A stretch of 64,000 nt of DNA, taken from Endomychus coccineus (Eukaryota > Arthropoda > Insecta > Coleoptera > Endomychidae). This document shows, piece after piece, positions 1 through 10,791 of this stretch (positions are counted from its first letter, which is position 1; each line of letters begins with the position of its first letter). The stretch spans positions 74,874,633 through 74,938,632 of the forward strand of contig OY294068.1 of assembly GCA_958510875.1 (NCBI GenBank), written 5' to 3'. Under the pieces are notes generated by a model. The model worked only from the letters and a program-made list of their open reading frames with translations. It was not told the DNA's origin and did not search any database. Made by a program: the position numbers and the translations under genes.

Positions 1-1
1 A

Positions 2-919
2 GACAAAGTACGTTATCCTGGTATTGTCAGCACCATCAGAGCTTATCTAACATATGCCAAACATGAATCTATACCTCTAGCTATTTCTGGATGGTCATTT
101 AAGGATGCATTGAGTTCAGTCTACAATAATAAAATCAATTCATGGATACCGTTGAATTTTCTACTAGGCCTATTCATTGACTATAACAAAGTTTTGAGTG
201 GAAAACATAAGCTGCGCTTGATAAGGTCTCGAACCGATAACGATTGCTATACTAATAGCACAGGCACGAAGAGGGCTAAAATAAATGTGAAGACGATAGC
301 ATTAAAAGTGCGACATGTGTTTCCAAGTGATCAGGTTAAATTTCAAATGTTGGAGAATTTGAGTGCTGAGAAGCCTATTTTGATTCCATTTCGCAGCTGG
401 GATCTGCATGAAAATCCGTTGATGAAGGAGAGCACTCGTGACATTTGGGCTGTTAAAACTTCAATGAATTTGGAACGCCCCAGATATGTGATTTTAGCTT
501 TCCAAACTGATCGAAAAAATAATCCTGTTAAGCACAGTGCATATTTCGATAATATAAACTTGCTAAATGTAAAATTATACTTGAATTCAGAGTGTTATCC
601 ATATGAAGCAATGAAATTGAATTTCACCGACCAGCAATACGTGGAAGCATACCAGATGTACTATGATTTCCAGAAATCATTTTCAAATAAAATAATAAGC
701 GAACCCATGTTAGATTATATAGCATTCAAGAATAGAGCAATTTTTGTTATTGACTGTTCAAAACAAAACGATGCTATAAAGTTATCAACAGTTGACGTCA
801 AACTAGAGATGGAAAGTTTCCTGAATTTCCCCAAAAACACCAGGGCTTATTGCATCATCATTAACGATCGTATAATGGAGTATTCTCCAATTACAGGATC
901 AGTTCGGAATTTAGTGTGA
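2..919 (+). CDS. C-terminal part of a repetitive, probably virus-derived (capsid-like) protein; 5' end outside window
   Basis: The frame is open from the first bases of the window to a TGA at 917-919, giving 305 codons without a stop or frameshift. The true start therefore lies to the left; the ATG-less internal starts are not convincing. The protein is rich in beta-type, hydrophobic/aromatic segments. It has recognisable blocks such as WAVKTS (about residue 142), KPRYVILAFQT-like with a Pro instead of Lys (RPRYVILAFQT), LNSECYPYEAMKLNF, VIDCSKQ and AYCIIINDRIMEYSP near the C-terminus. I recognise this layout from a multicopy family of 'uncharacterised' arthropod proteins that I associate with endogenised mid-size DNA-virus or Polinton-like elements, where a double-jelly-roll capsid role is plausible. 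That role is inference from memory. No integrase, polymerase or packaging ATPase of such an element is visible to its right. It may be a solitary remnant, or the right end of a larger element lying off the window. Confidence 0.5.
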   Translation, partial: DKVRYPGIVSTIRAYLTYAKHESIPLAISGWSFKDALSSVYNNKINSWIPLNFLLGLFIDYNKVLSGKHKLRLIRSRTDNDCYTNSTGTKRAKINVKTIALKVRHVFPSDQVKFQMLENLSAEKPILIPFRSWDLHENPLMKESTRDIWAVKTSMNLERPRYVILAFQTDRKNNPVKHSAYFDNINLLNVKLYLNSECYPYEAMKLNFTDQQYVEAYQMYYDFQKSFSNKIISEPMLDYIAFKNRAIFVIDCSKQNDAIKLSTVDVKLEMESFLNFPKNTRAYCIIINDRIMEYSPITGSVRNLV

Positions 920-1662
920 AGAAACATGAATCATAATGTTATTATTTTAATTCTAAATGATGTACTATCAAAATGTATTTTTCTAAATATATGTTATTAT
1001 TATTATTTTTGGTATTTTATTTCTCTTACTTTCCCGCAAGACATCACAATAATGAACGAGCCGTTTGGTAAAGTACAGTCCCTTGGATCAACCCATCAGG
1101 ATTGTAATCTAAATTATAAATATCGCTTCAGAGTTAGAAACAAAAAATTTCTGTTACTATCTAATTAATAATTATAAATATACTTTTGTTTTTATTACCT
1201 GTTTACATATAATGTTCCTCAAAAGTGATTCAGATTATTATGTTATCTTTTCAATTATTATAATATGTAGTACCTAGTGGTTATAAGACAGTTTGCGGTA
1301 AATATTCTCTCTCTCTCTCTTATCTCGAGTGTTGAAGCCGATAAAGTTGTCACATTCAAAATAACGAATATTCATTGATATCAATTCGTTGAAGCTTCTT
1401 TCTTCATGTGGGTTATCAATCTCAAACTTGAAGAATCTCAAATGAGTCTACAGGTAATAATAGTCAAACATATTCATTTAGCCCCGACCAACACACAGGC
1501 CCTCGTAGGCTCGCAAATGATAACAATGTTGCATACAAAATAGCTTTAGGCAATAATCCGTTACATGGGAAATATCGATATTCTCAAATAAAAGGTAATA
1601 AAAGTGGGGTAATTTCTACAGCAGATATTTAACCTCAAAGATTCATCTGTTCAATGTTTGAG
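920..1662. other. AT-rich stretch without gene
   Basis: Nothing coding is supported. An 80-codon open frame at 926-1168 has low-complexity, AT-driven composition and looks accidental. A short CT microsatellite sits at about 1306-1320. Confidence 0.6.
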
Positions 1663-2460
1663 TCCTCATCGAACCATCATAGTTCGTGAACGATGGTGAC
1701 GTCATAGGCTGTTGAATCACGTGCTAAACAAGTGTCTGAATGTTGATAATGATCGCTTATGAAGAAGATACTATAGCTCTACTCAATATTCAGACTTTTA
1801 TGAAGCATGTGTTTGAATGTCATATAGATTAGCGCTTATGAAGATATTCATATGATTATGTAAACCCGTGAACAAAAATGTGTTTATCATTATAATCTTT
1901 TACGCGAACGTATGGAGTTTGTAAAAGTTGTGCTCGTGAAGGAAAATGTACAGATTGCTAATGGAGATATTTATATAATTATTATTGGTATTTTAACAAG
2001 TGTCTGAATGTTGATAATGATCGCTTATGAAGAAGATACTATAGCTCTACTCAATATTCAGACTTTTATGAAGCATGTGTTTGAATGTCATATAGATTAG
2101 CGCTTATGAAGATATTCATATGATTATGTAAACCCGTGAACAAAAATGTGTTCATCATTATAATCTTTTACGCGAACGTATGGAGTTTGTAAAAGTTGTG
2201 CTCGTTAAGGAAAATGTACAGATTGCTAATGGAGATATTTATATAATTATTATTGGTATTTTATTCCTCATCAGCCCATCATAGTTCGTGAACGATGATG
2301 CCAGGCTGTTGAATCACGTGCTAAGCAAGTGTCTGAATGTTGATAATGATCGCTTATGAAGAAGATACTATAGCTCTACTCAATATTCAGACTTTTATGA
2401 AGCATGTGTTTGAATGTCATATAGATTAGCGCTTATGAAGATATTCATATGATTATTATC
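1663..2460. repeat. Tandem repeat, ~330-bp unit, 2.4 copies with an internal deletion
   Basis: Three head-to-tail copies start at about 1663, 1996 and 2265. Copy 1 (1663-1994) and copy 3 (2265-2460, truncated) share a ~65-bp leader that contains 'gttgaatcacgtgcta'. Copy 2 (1996-2263) lacks this leader and starts directly at 'acaagtgtctgaatgttgat'. The 268-bp core is nearly identical between copies 1 and 2 (only a few substitutions seen by eye), so the duplication is young. Within each core a 'cgcttatgaaga' block occurs twice. There is no coding potential. It is a local satellite or a mobile-element terminal array. Confidence 0.85.
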
Positions 2461-3782
2461 ATTATCCACATCTATTCCTCATCATAGTTCTACCTCTTGG
2501 GTGGTTGGGGAAATGAGTTCGATCTCTATAAAACTCCCTCGCATATATGTTTCCCATTGAAATTGATTGAATTTTATAAAAACTAACTATCCTATGAAGA
2601 AATGTGTGTCGATGAAAAATGTTTTATTAGTATATTTTTGCATACTGAAAAATTTATATTAGCACATCTATATGTTTAAGATGATTGAAAATTTATTTTG
2701 TTATATAGCAATCGAGCTGTACAGACAGTTCGAATAATCATCGTGATGCGTAACACCGCTTCGTCTAGATTCTGTATAGGTATTGGGCTACACCCAGCAG
2801 CAGCTAGATTTCGGATCATATTATGCGATTTACAATCAATATGATTCGAATATATACATACTACATGTGTGATTTAAAATAAAGTATTCTCATCGCGTTT
2901 GAAGGTGATCGGCGTATCTTTCTTATCTCTCGAACCAGCTGTAGCTCTACCGCAAAATATGATAGTGAATATTGTTCAACCTGGCACAAATTTAGCATAA
3001 ACTTATTTGATTTATATCGGATAATTTATGAAACATACATGACTGAATATTATAGCGAATTATGTTTACTTCGGAACTAATTTTGGAAAAACATTTTATA
3101 TATTCATATTACTTTCGGATAACTTATGAAACTACTTTAACATTGAAGGATCGCGCATCATTACGATAATTCCAAGTTGAATACATTGCTGTTGGACATG
3201 ATTTAGCACAACCTTATCGCACAAGTAAGCTAATGATGCATACTTATAATATTATAACGAATATTGTACTCGCTAGTACTAATCAAGCAAAAAGTCCTTA
3301 GATGATTTAATAGTTATTTCTGCAAACGCTTCATAATATCGCTATTATGAGAAGCAGCATTTTTTGTAAACTATCGCATGTTAGATGTTATGACCCCTTA
3401 TTGAAGACTTGTGGGGGCAGACAATGCATCGCGACTGATATCATTATAACTCAGACAAAACCCTGCGACTAACGGCATGTACAAACAACCCCACATTTCG
3501 TTGAAGACTCCTGCAAAAGTAGATACCTCACTGAAGACCTGCTTGATAGACATCATTATACCTGCACACTCTGTATAACCTCACATACACACCTGTCTCG
3601 TTGGAGACCGCGCCAGCTTCATTCAATCCGACACTTCGTCCCCCGCATGTTCAGATACCTGCATGACTGACGTCATGTAAAAACAAATTACCTGCATCAT
3701 ATAGACTGCAATATACTCGCACTTATCACTCAGCCCGGATACCCTGCGGTTATATCTACAACATTAAAATCGCTTGTTCTCA
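2461..3782. other. Noncoding AT-rich stretch
   Basis: I see no open frame of useful length, RNA gene or repeat structure here beyond AT richness. Confidence 0.5.
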
Positions 3783-4200
3783 ATTCCTCCATAGCTGAGC
3801 GGTTAAGGAGCTGGCTTTGGATTTCATTTCTCGGGTTCGATTCCCGTGTGTAGAAAAATATTTTGATGCTGCTTTACATTGAAGTTCTCCCTAACCTCAC
3901 ATATTGCTTGCTGTCTACCTTGAACGATTTTGTATATATAGGCTGATTACCACTACTCGGTCTCCATCATACAACCATAGCAGAAGGGCCCCTAGCGGTC
4001 AGCGACCACACCCTAACCGTCTACCCGGTAACACCTAGATGTTAGAGGCGAGACCACACCCTAACCGTCTACCCAGGCCGGTAATACAGGGTCAGTACTT
4101 ACCGATACCTGTCTGAGCATACCGCGCATGCACGAGTGTATCACTGGTTGCCTACATCTGATAAGGCTCTCTATCAGGCGGGCCCAAGTGACCCCATACC
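3783..4200 (+). mobile_element. tRNA-derived SINE-like unit
   Basis: The head at 3785-3855 carries a good Pol III A box (tagctgagcgg at 3792-3802) and a perfect B box (ggttcgattcc at 3835-3845) about 30 bp apart, the spacing found in tRNAs. A proper acceptor stem and anticodon stem cannot be formed: the 5' heptamer does not pair with the sequence after the T arm. A functional tRNA gene is therefore unlikely. A non-tRNA body follows, with a direct duplication of about 22 bp ('gaccacaccctaaccgtcta' at about 4004 and 4052). This is the organisation of a tRNA-derived SINE; the 3' boundary is uncertain. Confidence 0.5.
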
Positions 4201-4611
4201 TACTGTCATCAAAAGCTAACAGTATTGAAGGATATCAAATTACTCATAAAGAACGCTAGCCTGTTATTTGATTCAATCAGACAGGACACTGCCAACTCAA
4301 CGTCCATATGAGAAAATTTCAACTGGTGAATGATGGGACGTCTCAATTCGGCAGAGAAACGGAAAAAATCAATACATTTGCTCATTGACTGCGGAGGAAC
4401 CCTCATCTGCAATTTCATTGTTTTTAAAAGTTAATGTTAACCAACGTAGTAATAAAATAGTACCGAGAGGTCATAAAGTAAATATATTAGAATCAGTAGA
4501 AATGCAGTTCTGAATGATCAAATGGATATTTACGATTCACCTAAAATCAACAACTGTGTTGATTTTCCGTGGCATCATCTCAATCACAAATTGACGACAA
4601 ATCATAGTACT

Positions 4612-6640
4612 TCCGAAATAATCTGCTAGAGCGATACGGTGGGACTGGAAGTTAACCCGATGGTACTATGGTTTCTTGTTAGAGGACGGTTCAATGTTCA
4701 ATTCATCTCATAGACCGAATCTTCGCTCTCATGTAGTCCTCGAGATTCAGCCTTCGCAAATTTTTTGACTGCAAGTTAACCCTTTTCAAGTTGTATTTAC
4801 TTAAAAAACATGCCAATCTTATACACTTCCCCCTGTGCCACCATTTTTTACCGTGTCCGTTTATCGGATTGGCCAGTTACAATGAGACCGAAAATGGACT
4901 GCGTATCAACCCTACCAACCTTGGTGGAAAATGTTCGTTGGTGTTGCCAATTGTTAAAATACCATGTGCCATCAAAAGTTACCGGTCCAAGTCAGAGTAA
5001 TTGGTCATTATTTGTCCATAAAATGGACACCGTGCCAAATACGTTATTTGAGGCCGAATAATGATATATAATCAGAGCCATCATTTTATTGCTCATTTCA
5101 ACCAACCCACAACCTCAAAAGCACTTCCCCAAAAAAAAATCAGTAATTTCGATATTCAACCGTTGTCGGATAATTGAATAATTTATCATAATATTGGTCT
5201 AATTATCCACCTTTTTCATTTTTATGCTCTATTTCCACCCCTACCCTCATTTACAGTACCCACCCCTCGGGGAATCAACGCCAAACATGCTGGTTGTGCC
5301 CAATAATTTCCAATATAGTTATGTAGGTACCAAAAATATACTAATACCATTCCTAGCCATTAATGCACTTCCTCTTCAGCACATCATCATCCCCTGATCA
5401 ACCCCTATTCGGAGCAATACTAGAAAAATTATATTCTGAAATCTTTTTTTATCATAACAGTATATATTATACAGTATCGGAAAGTATTTATCTTGGGTAC
5501 GGTGGTTTCATGAGAGCGTGAAGAATAGCTATGTGGAGAGATGATATGTTGAGACATAGTATATACATGGTGTCCGACTGAGTGGCTGTATCTCGACAAA
5601 GGTAAGGTCGAGATACAGCCACTAGAGGTTTGAGAAAAGAATACTCATGAATGAAGTGGGCAAGAGAAATGGCTGGGAATTATTTTTAAGTTCCTAATTC
5701 AACCGCTAAGAGGCGTAATTGCTATGAAGAAACATAAAATTACCGCTATCTCGGAAAGTTAGACGATGAGTTATAGCTTTGAAAACACCGGATCGGTCAT
5801 GATAATGTTGGGGGGTAATGCATTTTTCAATATTTACATTCAAATATCTCCTGACCCATTCAACCGTTTGAATATGTTTGATCTCGTTTGAAAGAGCATT
5901 TTATGGTATTTTGAATGAAATTTATTGTTGAACCGTTTAGTTGAAAACAAATAAACTAGAGGACGTTATCTGCAGCGATTACACATTTTTATGATTTTTG
6001 GAAAAAGTTAAATAGAAGGGTACTAGTTTCTTGACAGATCCTTAGCCATCATAAACTTAGCTAAATTTTTAGTTCAATCGGATCATACTTCTAGTATTGT
6101 TCCGAATAGGGGTTGCATCAATGGATCGGAATAGTATAAGTATATTTTTGGTACGAAGCTATGTTGAAAAGTATTAGACACGACCAGTATATTTGGGGTT
6201 AAGTAAGGTAAATGAGGTAGACGTGGAAATAAAGCATAAATATGAAAAAGGTGGATAATTAGACCAATATTATGATATGTTACTCAATTATTAAAACTCC
6301 CATAGCGGTTAAATGTCGAAATCACTGAATTTTTGGGGTGCGTTTTTGGGGTTGTGGGGGGTTGAAATGGGCAAACATTTGTATATCATTATTTGACTTC
6401 AAATAAACGTATTTGACACGGTGCCATCATGTTAACTTGTAATTCGTATCTTGAAACGTGTTGAAGTCAAAAAATCAGAAATATGTGGAGACTGTATCTC
6501 GAGAACTACATGAAAGCGAAGATTCGGTCTGTGGGATGAATTGAACATTGAACCGTCCTCTAACAATAAACCATAGTGTCATCCTGTTAACTTTCAATCA
6601 TATCGTATCGCTCTAGCTCCTAGACTAAAAAGTGATGTAC
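4612..6640. mobile_element. 2-kb fold-back (long inverted repeat) element
   Basis: The left arm (about 4612-5430) reappears as its imperfect reverse complement at about 6085-6640. Matching landmarks include the block around 'gttagaggacggttcaatgt' (left, 4679) against 'acattgaaccgtcctctaac' (right), the 'ggtggataattagaccaata' block, and 'ctattcgga.caatactag'. The arms differ by substitutions and indels. The loop (5430-6085) has no gene and contains a perfect short hairpin of its own. The open frames inside (for example 4810-5061) are accidental. The architecture is that of a Foldback-type or large-TIR nonautonomous DNA transposon. Confidence 0.8.
5581..5623. repeat. Perfect 17-bp hairpin in the loop of the fold-back element
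   Basis: Positions 5581-5597 (agtggctgtatctcgac) are exactly complementary to 5607-5623, with a 9-nt loop. It lies near the centre of the larger 4612-6640 inverted repeat, so the element is palindromic at two scales. Confidence 0.85.
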
Positions 6641-7479
6641 CGATTTTTATGAATAGTGAAAATTTGTTATTAATATAGGAACAACATGTATATTTTTACA
6701 GTTGTAAATATCGTTCCTTCCTCTTTCTAAAAATGTAGGAGTTGGTTTTCAATTACTTACTGCATATATTCATATATTAGTGGAAGATAATCTAAGCAGG
6801 GTATGCAAGTAATCGTATTGTCAATTATAACAAAAAGTTCACAGTTACTGTTTCTACTTTAACATTATTTCTTTTTAATACGCATCTAACTACAACATTT
6901 TTATACTAACGGCAACTACAATAGATATAAAGATTCATCACAACCCATGGACTACCGGTAGGTACTATTCGCGATAAAAAATAGTTATAATAATAACTTA
7001 TTGAGCAAAACAATTCTATGTCAAGAATTATTACAGAGTGACTCACAGCTATCAATAGTAAAAACATCCCAATTCTACAGTAGAAATGTAAAAAATCATT
7101 CAAACCTGAAGCTGTATGAATTTGAAATAATCCAAGACATTGAGGAAAATGATTATCCACAACATTTGAGAATACCCTATTACATACAAGTAATAGACAT
7201 TTTATTTACAATTTAATTGTTGCCGATGAAGCCACATATTTTTTTTTATAAATAGTCAAGTAAATGCCCACAATAATTGTAGAACATTGTCTTCCGAAAA
7301 TTCCCTTATGCTTAAAAATTTTCGATGAGATTCCCAAGTTACTGTATGGTGTGGAATATCTGAATACCAAATTTATAGATTATTTTGTATTTTCATTACA
7401 TTTGGTAATCGATGTGTCGGTAGACAAGGTTTCATAAAATGGCCAGTATCCGGATATAAATCTATCCGATTGTCACTTT
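6641..7479. other. Noncoding AT-rich stretch
   Basis: Two overlapping open frames (6906-7160 minus, 7001-7216 plus) have no recognisable motif and AT-driven composition. Nothing else is supported. Confidence 0.5.
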
Positions 7480-9560
7480 CCTTACCTTGTGTAAGGAAAG
7501 TATTGTAATGGGTCTAAAATCACGGAAATTGTCGTTTTGAGCCTTTCTTCCTCTATATCTTCCGCGATCCCAAAATTATGTGGTCCAGACCGATAACCTT
7601 AAAGCACCTCCGCTGGGATCGTGTTTGTTAGCCTATTGGGTGTATTGTTGAGTCCCAACTGAATATGTTTGCATGCTCCCATTGAAGCAAGTGGGTCCAA
7701 CACGGTTTTGGTATACCTCTCTACCTAACCGTTTTCGCGAGGCATCCCAACTGCATTCAAATAGTGGTTGATATTCTCGTGCTCGCAGAATTCTTCAAGT
7801 TTATGCGACGTGATAGATCTACCCCTATCTGTGACCACACGCTTAGGGACACCAAATATTTCAGTTATGTTGCTGAATTATTCAAGAGCATACTTTGTTT
7901 CAGCATTGTTCACTGCTTTCCCAAAGCAAAACTTTTTAAAAGCATCAAATATAACCAAAACATGAGAGCTATGTTGGCTGATCTTTCAGAATAGCCATAA
8001 ATGATCTGCATGTACTGTATGGAATGGGCGAAGGATTTTTGCTATCCAGGTTGCCGATGGTGACTTATAATACAAACAATTAATGCATGCGCGAACGTAT
8101 TTTTTTATGAATTTCCTCATTTGAGAACCAAATTTCATTAGCTACTAATTCGAAATTTTATCGCAGGCAAAATGACGAACATCATCATGACTGAATCATA
8201 AAACCATTTGCAAGGCTTTGGTAATACCGCTTTTTTGCCATTCTCTATACTCTATAATACACCTTATTCTTTCAAAATAGTTGAAGGTAGCTTTATTAGT
8301 ATTACGATCGCTTGCCACAAGGATGCTCTTTATGCTCCTTATATGCGAGTCAGATTCTTGTGTAGCTAAGATCCAATAATCTTCCGAATAACCGTGGCGA
8401 ATACCCCACAATAAGTGGCAGCAATTGGATTTCTGCTCCAAGCATCTATATGACTCATCTGAGATCTTCCTGTAGCTCCAATATCCATCTCCCTATTCTT
8501 TGATTGAGACCTTTCTTAACGATAACACTCCTAACTGCCGAACCATCAGTATATATTTCGAATGTTATACCCGCTAAATAGTGCCTAAGCCGTTCCACTC
8601 ATAGTAAAATAGCCAAAGTTTGAATTCAAACGAATGGTATCTCTGTTTTGTGGGAGATGTAACTTTAAAATCATGCTTTCAATCCCATTATTCAACCGAA
8701 AGGAAATCCCAGCTAATCCAACACGACAGGCATCAGTGTAAAGCATTGTTTCTTTAAAGTTGTTGAATAATGTTAAAATTGGTGGGTTAACTAAGAAAAA
8801 TTTGAGGCACGAAAAAACGCTCGTTTGTTCTGTGGTTCATGTCCAAAGTTTATCCCTTTTCAACAACTTGGTTAGGAGTTTTGACTCATGTGCAAAACTG
8901 GGCACAAACTTTCTAATATAGCCAACTAGTCCTAGGAATTGCCTACCATTTTTTAGAGTTGGAAACTCTTCAATAGCATTTAAATGTGTGATACTGGATG
9001 TTATATTCCCCTCTTGGGGAATGTTCAGACTCACAACATAATCATCTAATAGTTGTAAAATTAGTTCCAAGAGTTCCATCTCTTGATGGACAGATTTTGT
9101 CAGAAGAAGTATATCATCTAAATACAAGACGATTTTGTTAAATTGGATATCCATTAGAATATTATCGATCACTTGTTGAAATAAGTATGGACCAAAAGGA
9201 ACCCTCACGTATTTACCTTGAGGGGTAATGAAAGCTGTGATGGGAATAGAATCTTCGGACAGACGTATTTGATAGTATTCCGAGCGGCAATCTAAAACTG
9301 TACTACTTATGTCCTGAGAATCCGTCGATTAAATCTTCCATGATTGATAACGGATACGTTTATCTCGAAGTTTATTTGTTGATGAGTCGATAGTCCACAT
9401 AAAACCTGATTTTCTCCGTAACCATGATCACAGGGCTACCATAAGGCGACTGAGATAGTCGTATCATACCACTCTTCAAAAGATCGTCTTTCAGTCCGCG
9501 CAGCTTGAATTTCTCGGTTTCTGACAGGCTATGTAAAGTTTTGGACAGTGAGATCTGAAG
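7480..9560 (-). pseudogene. Decayed Ty3/Gypsy retrotransposon pol (RT, RNase H, integrase)
   Basis: Read on the minus strand from 9560 down, the frames give in order an RT N-terminus (LLKSGMIRLSQSPYGSPVIM), the palm segment LDCRSEYYQIRL, ITPQGKYVRVPFGPYLFQQV, and the catalytic box VLYLDDILL near 9110. FLGLVGYIRKFVPSFA follows near 8910, then an RNase H start (LYTDACRVGLAGISF, about 8740-8690). A linker/integrase N-region lies at 8441-8196 and an integrase core at 7990-7580 (DAFKKFCFGKA, VPKRVVTDRGRSITSHKLEE, with an NG-VER-type block). Motif order and spacing are those of Ty3/Gypsy pol. Stops and frameshifts separate almost every block; the longest intact piece is 123 codons (9208-8837). No LTRs were recognised at either side. 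It lies upstream of the first visible channel exon and in opposite orientation. Confidence 0.85.
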
Positions 9561-9735
9561 CTGCTCACAATTTATTATTGTTTTTGAGAAATGTCATTTA
9601 ATAGAAATGTCAAAATTGATTTCCAGCCTACTTACTTTTTATCAGACAGAAATTACGCAAGCTTACGTATCAAATTGTTTAGTTTATTTAACTTAAAAAT
9701 ATTAAATTCTAGTTTAATGTGCTAGTAGTGGAAAA

Positions 9736-9875
9736 AATAGTATATACACCACGGTGGTGAAGACATTCATAGACCTCGCACCTTATTCCGCTCGGGGCAA
9801 AGCCTCTCGCGAAATAATCTTGATGCTCGGTCAATAATAATAGTCTTCAACACCTTGGTGTATAATATACTATTA
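9736..9875. mobile_element. Small palindromic element (MITE-like)
   Basis: About 38 bp at each end are inverted copies: 'aatagtatatacaccacggt' at 9736 against the reverse complement of the segment ending at 9875, including 'gtgttgaagact'. The inner part (9780-9835) forms a second GC-rich hairpin between 'ttccgctcggggc' and 'gcctctcgcgaa'. At about 140 bp with no coding capacity, it fits a MITE. Confidence 0.7.
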
Positions 9876-10493
9876 GAGCCTGCCGAGTTTTTCTTTCTAG
9901 TCAAAAATGGAAATTTACAGTGAATAATAGAAATTGTAATAAATCACTAGCTTCTACATTCTCAAAAAGAGAAAAGACCTATATAAAATATATAGTGTCC
10001 CTATATTAAGAACAAAATTTACTATTCGGGAAAATCGGTATACACATTCTCGATAAATCCGGATGTACTAAGAACTGTCAAATTTGTGATCATTTAAAAA
10101 ACAACAGTATCAACCGCGACTTTACATCTTTTACCGTAATTGAAGTTTTCAATTTTCAAGGAATAATATCTTAGTTATAGCCAGTTAATAATTAACTATG
10201 TGTAGAGAAACATTTGTTAATTAGTTATTACATTGTATATTTGTGTTCCTTTCATAATTTACTATTCATTTTAATTATTTCAAAAGTAGTAATCGCCGAA
10301 TTTCTAGATCTAAAACTATTTAAGGAAGCTACCACTGACTACAGCAACTTATTTTTCAAAGATAACCGTCCGTTTCTTCGAATTACTTCCATCATTGGGA
10401 CTTCATTATATCAATTTCGGAATAATGATAGTTGGATAGAATGTTTCACTATATCATGTACAACTTATCGAACCGTGTGTGAATTTCTTACAG
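9876..10493. other. Noncoding stretch upstream of the first visible channel exon
   Basis: A reading frame continues 5' of the exon at 10494 (back to about 10214), but its translation does not resemble the channel. It is interrupted by a good acceptor (gaatttcttacag, 10481-10493), so I treat it as intron. Confidence 0.6.
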
Positions 10494-10791
10494 ATGATAA
10501 TACCGAAAGCCTTGAGCTGAAAAATATCAACAGAGGAACATCGGGTGATACAGAGCACGATGAGGAGTTAGCGTTGTATCCCAATTCAAGAAGGAGGTAT
10601 GATAAAAAAGACAGCGATAATGAAGATAGACCTTGGCAAACGTTGGTATCGTATGTGGATGAAATAACAGTAGGGGGTAGACGTAATTCGAAAGGACAAT
10701 ATATCGATGGTATGGGAAACTTTCCAGGTTTCGGTAATAACAAACCTGCTAAGCTACCACCAGATTGTTTTCCGCAACATTGTTATCAGAA
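10494..10791 (+). CDS. NaCP60E: Channel exon: cytoplasmic II-III linker
   Basis: Acceptor cttacag ends at 10493; donor gtaagt starts at 10792. The exon begins with the last two bases of a codon and ends with two bases (AA) that the next exon completes. It encodes about 98 residues: an acidic, polar start ([12 protein letters not shown]), an Arg/Lys/Asp-rich middle, then [20 protein letters not shown] and [12 protein letters not shown], the typical end of the insect linker before domain III. The conserved end makes the assignment firm. The acceptor choice is inferred, because an open frame continues upstream with unrelated sequence. Confidence 0.8.

Noticed and set aside
926..1168. Second small gene after the capsid-like frame
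   Set aside because: AT-driven composition, no motif, and no sign of conservation.
1306..1320. CT microsatellite as a regulatory GAGA site cluster
   Set aside because: A simple repeat with no promoter or gene start nearby.
3785..3855. tRNA gene (A and B boxes present)
   Set aside because: The acceptor stem does not pair and no proper anticodon stem-loop forms; a SINE head or tRNA pseudogene explains it better.
7764..7994. Plus-strand ORFs of 65-76 codons
   Set aside because: They are shadows of the minus-strand Gypsy integrase.
10214..10493. 5' extension of the first channel exon
   Set aside because: The frame is open, but the residues do not look like a II-III linker, and a strong acceptor at 10493 gives the conserved part.
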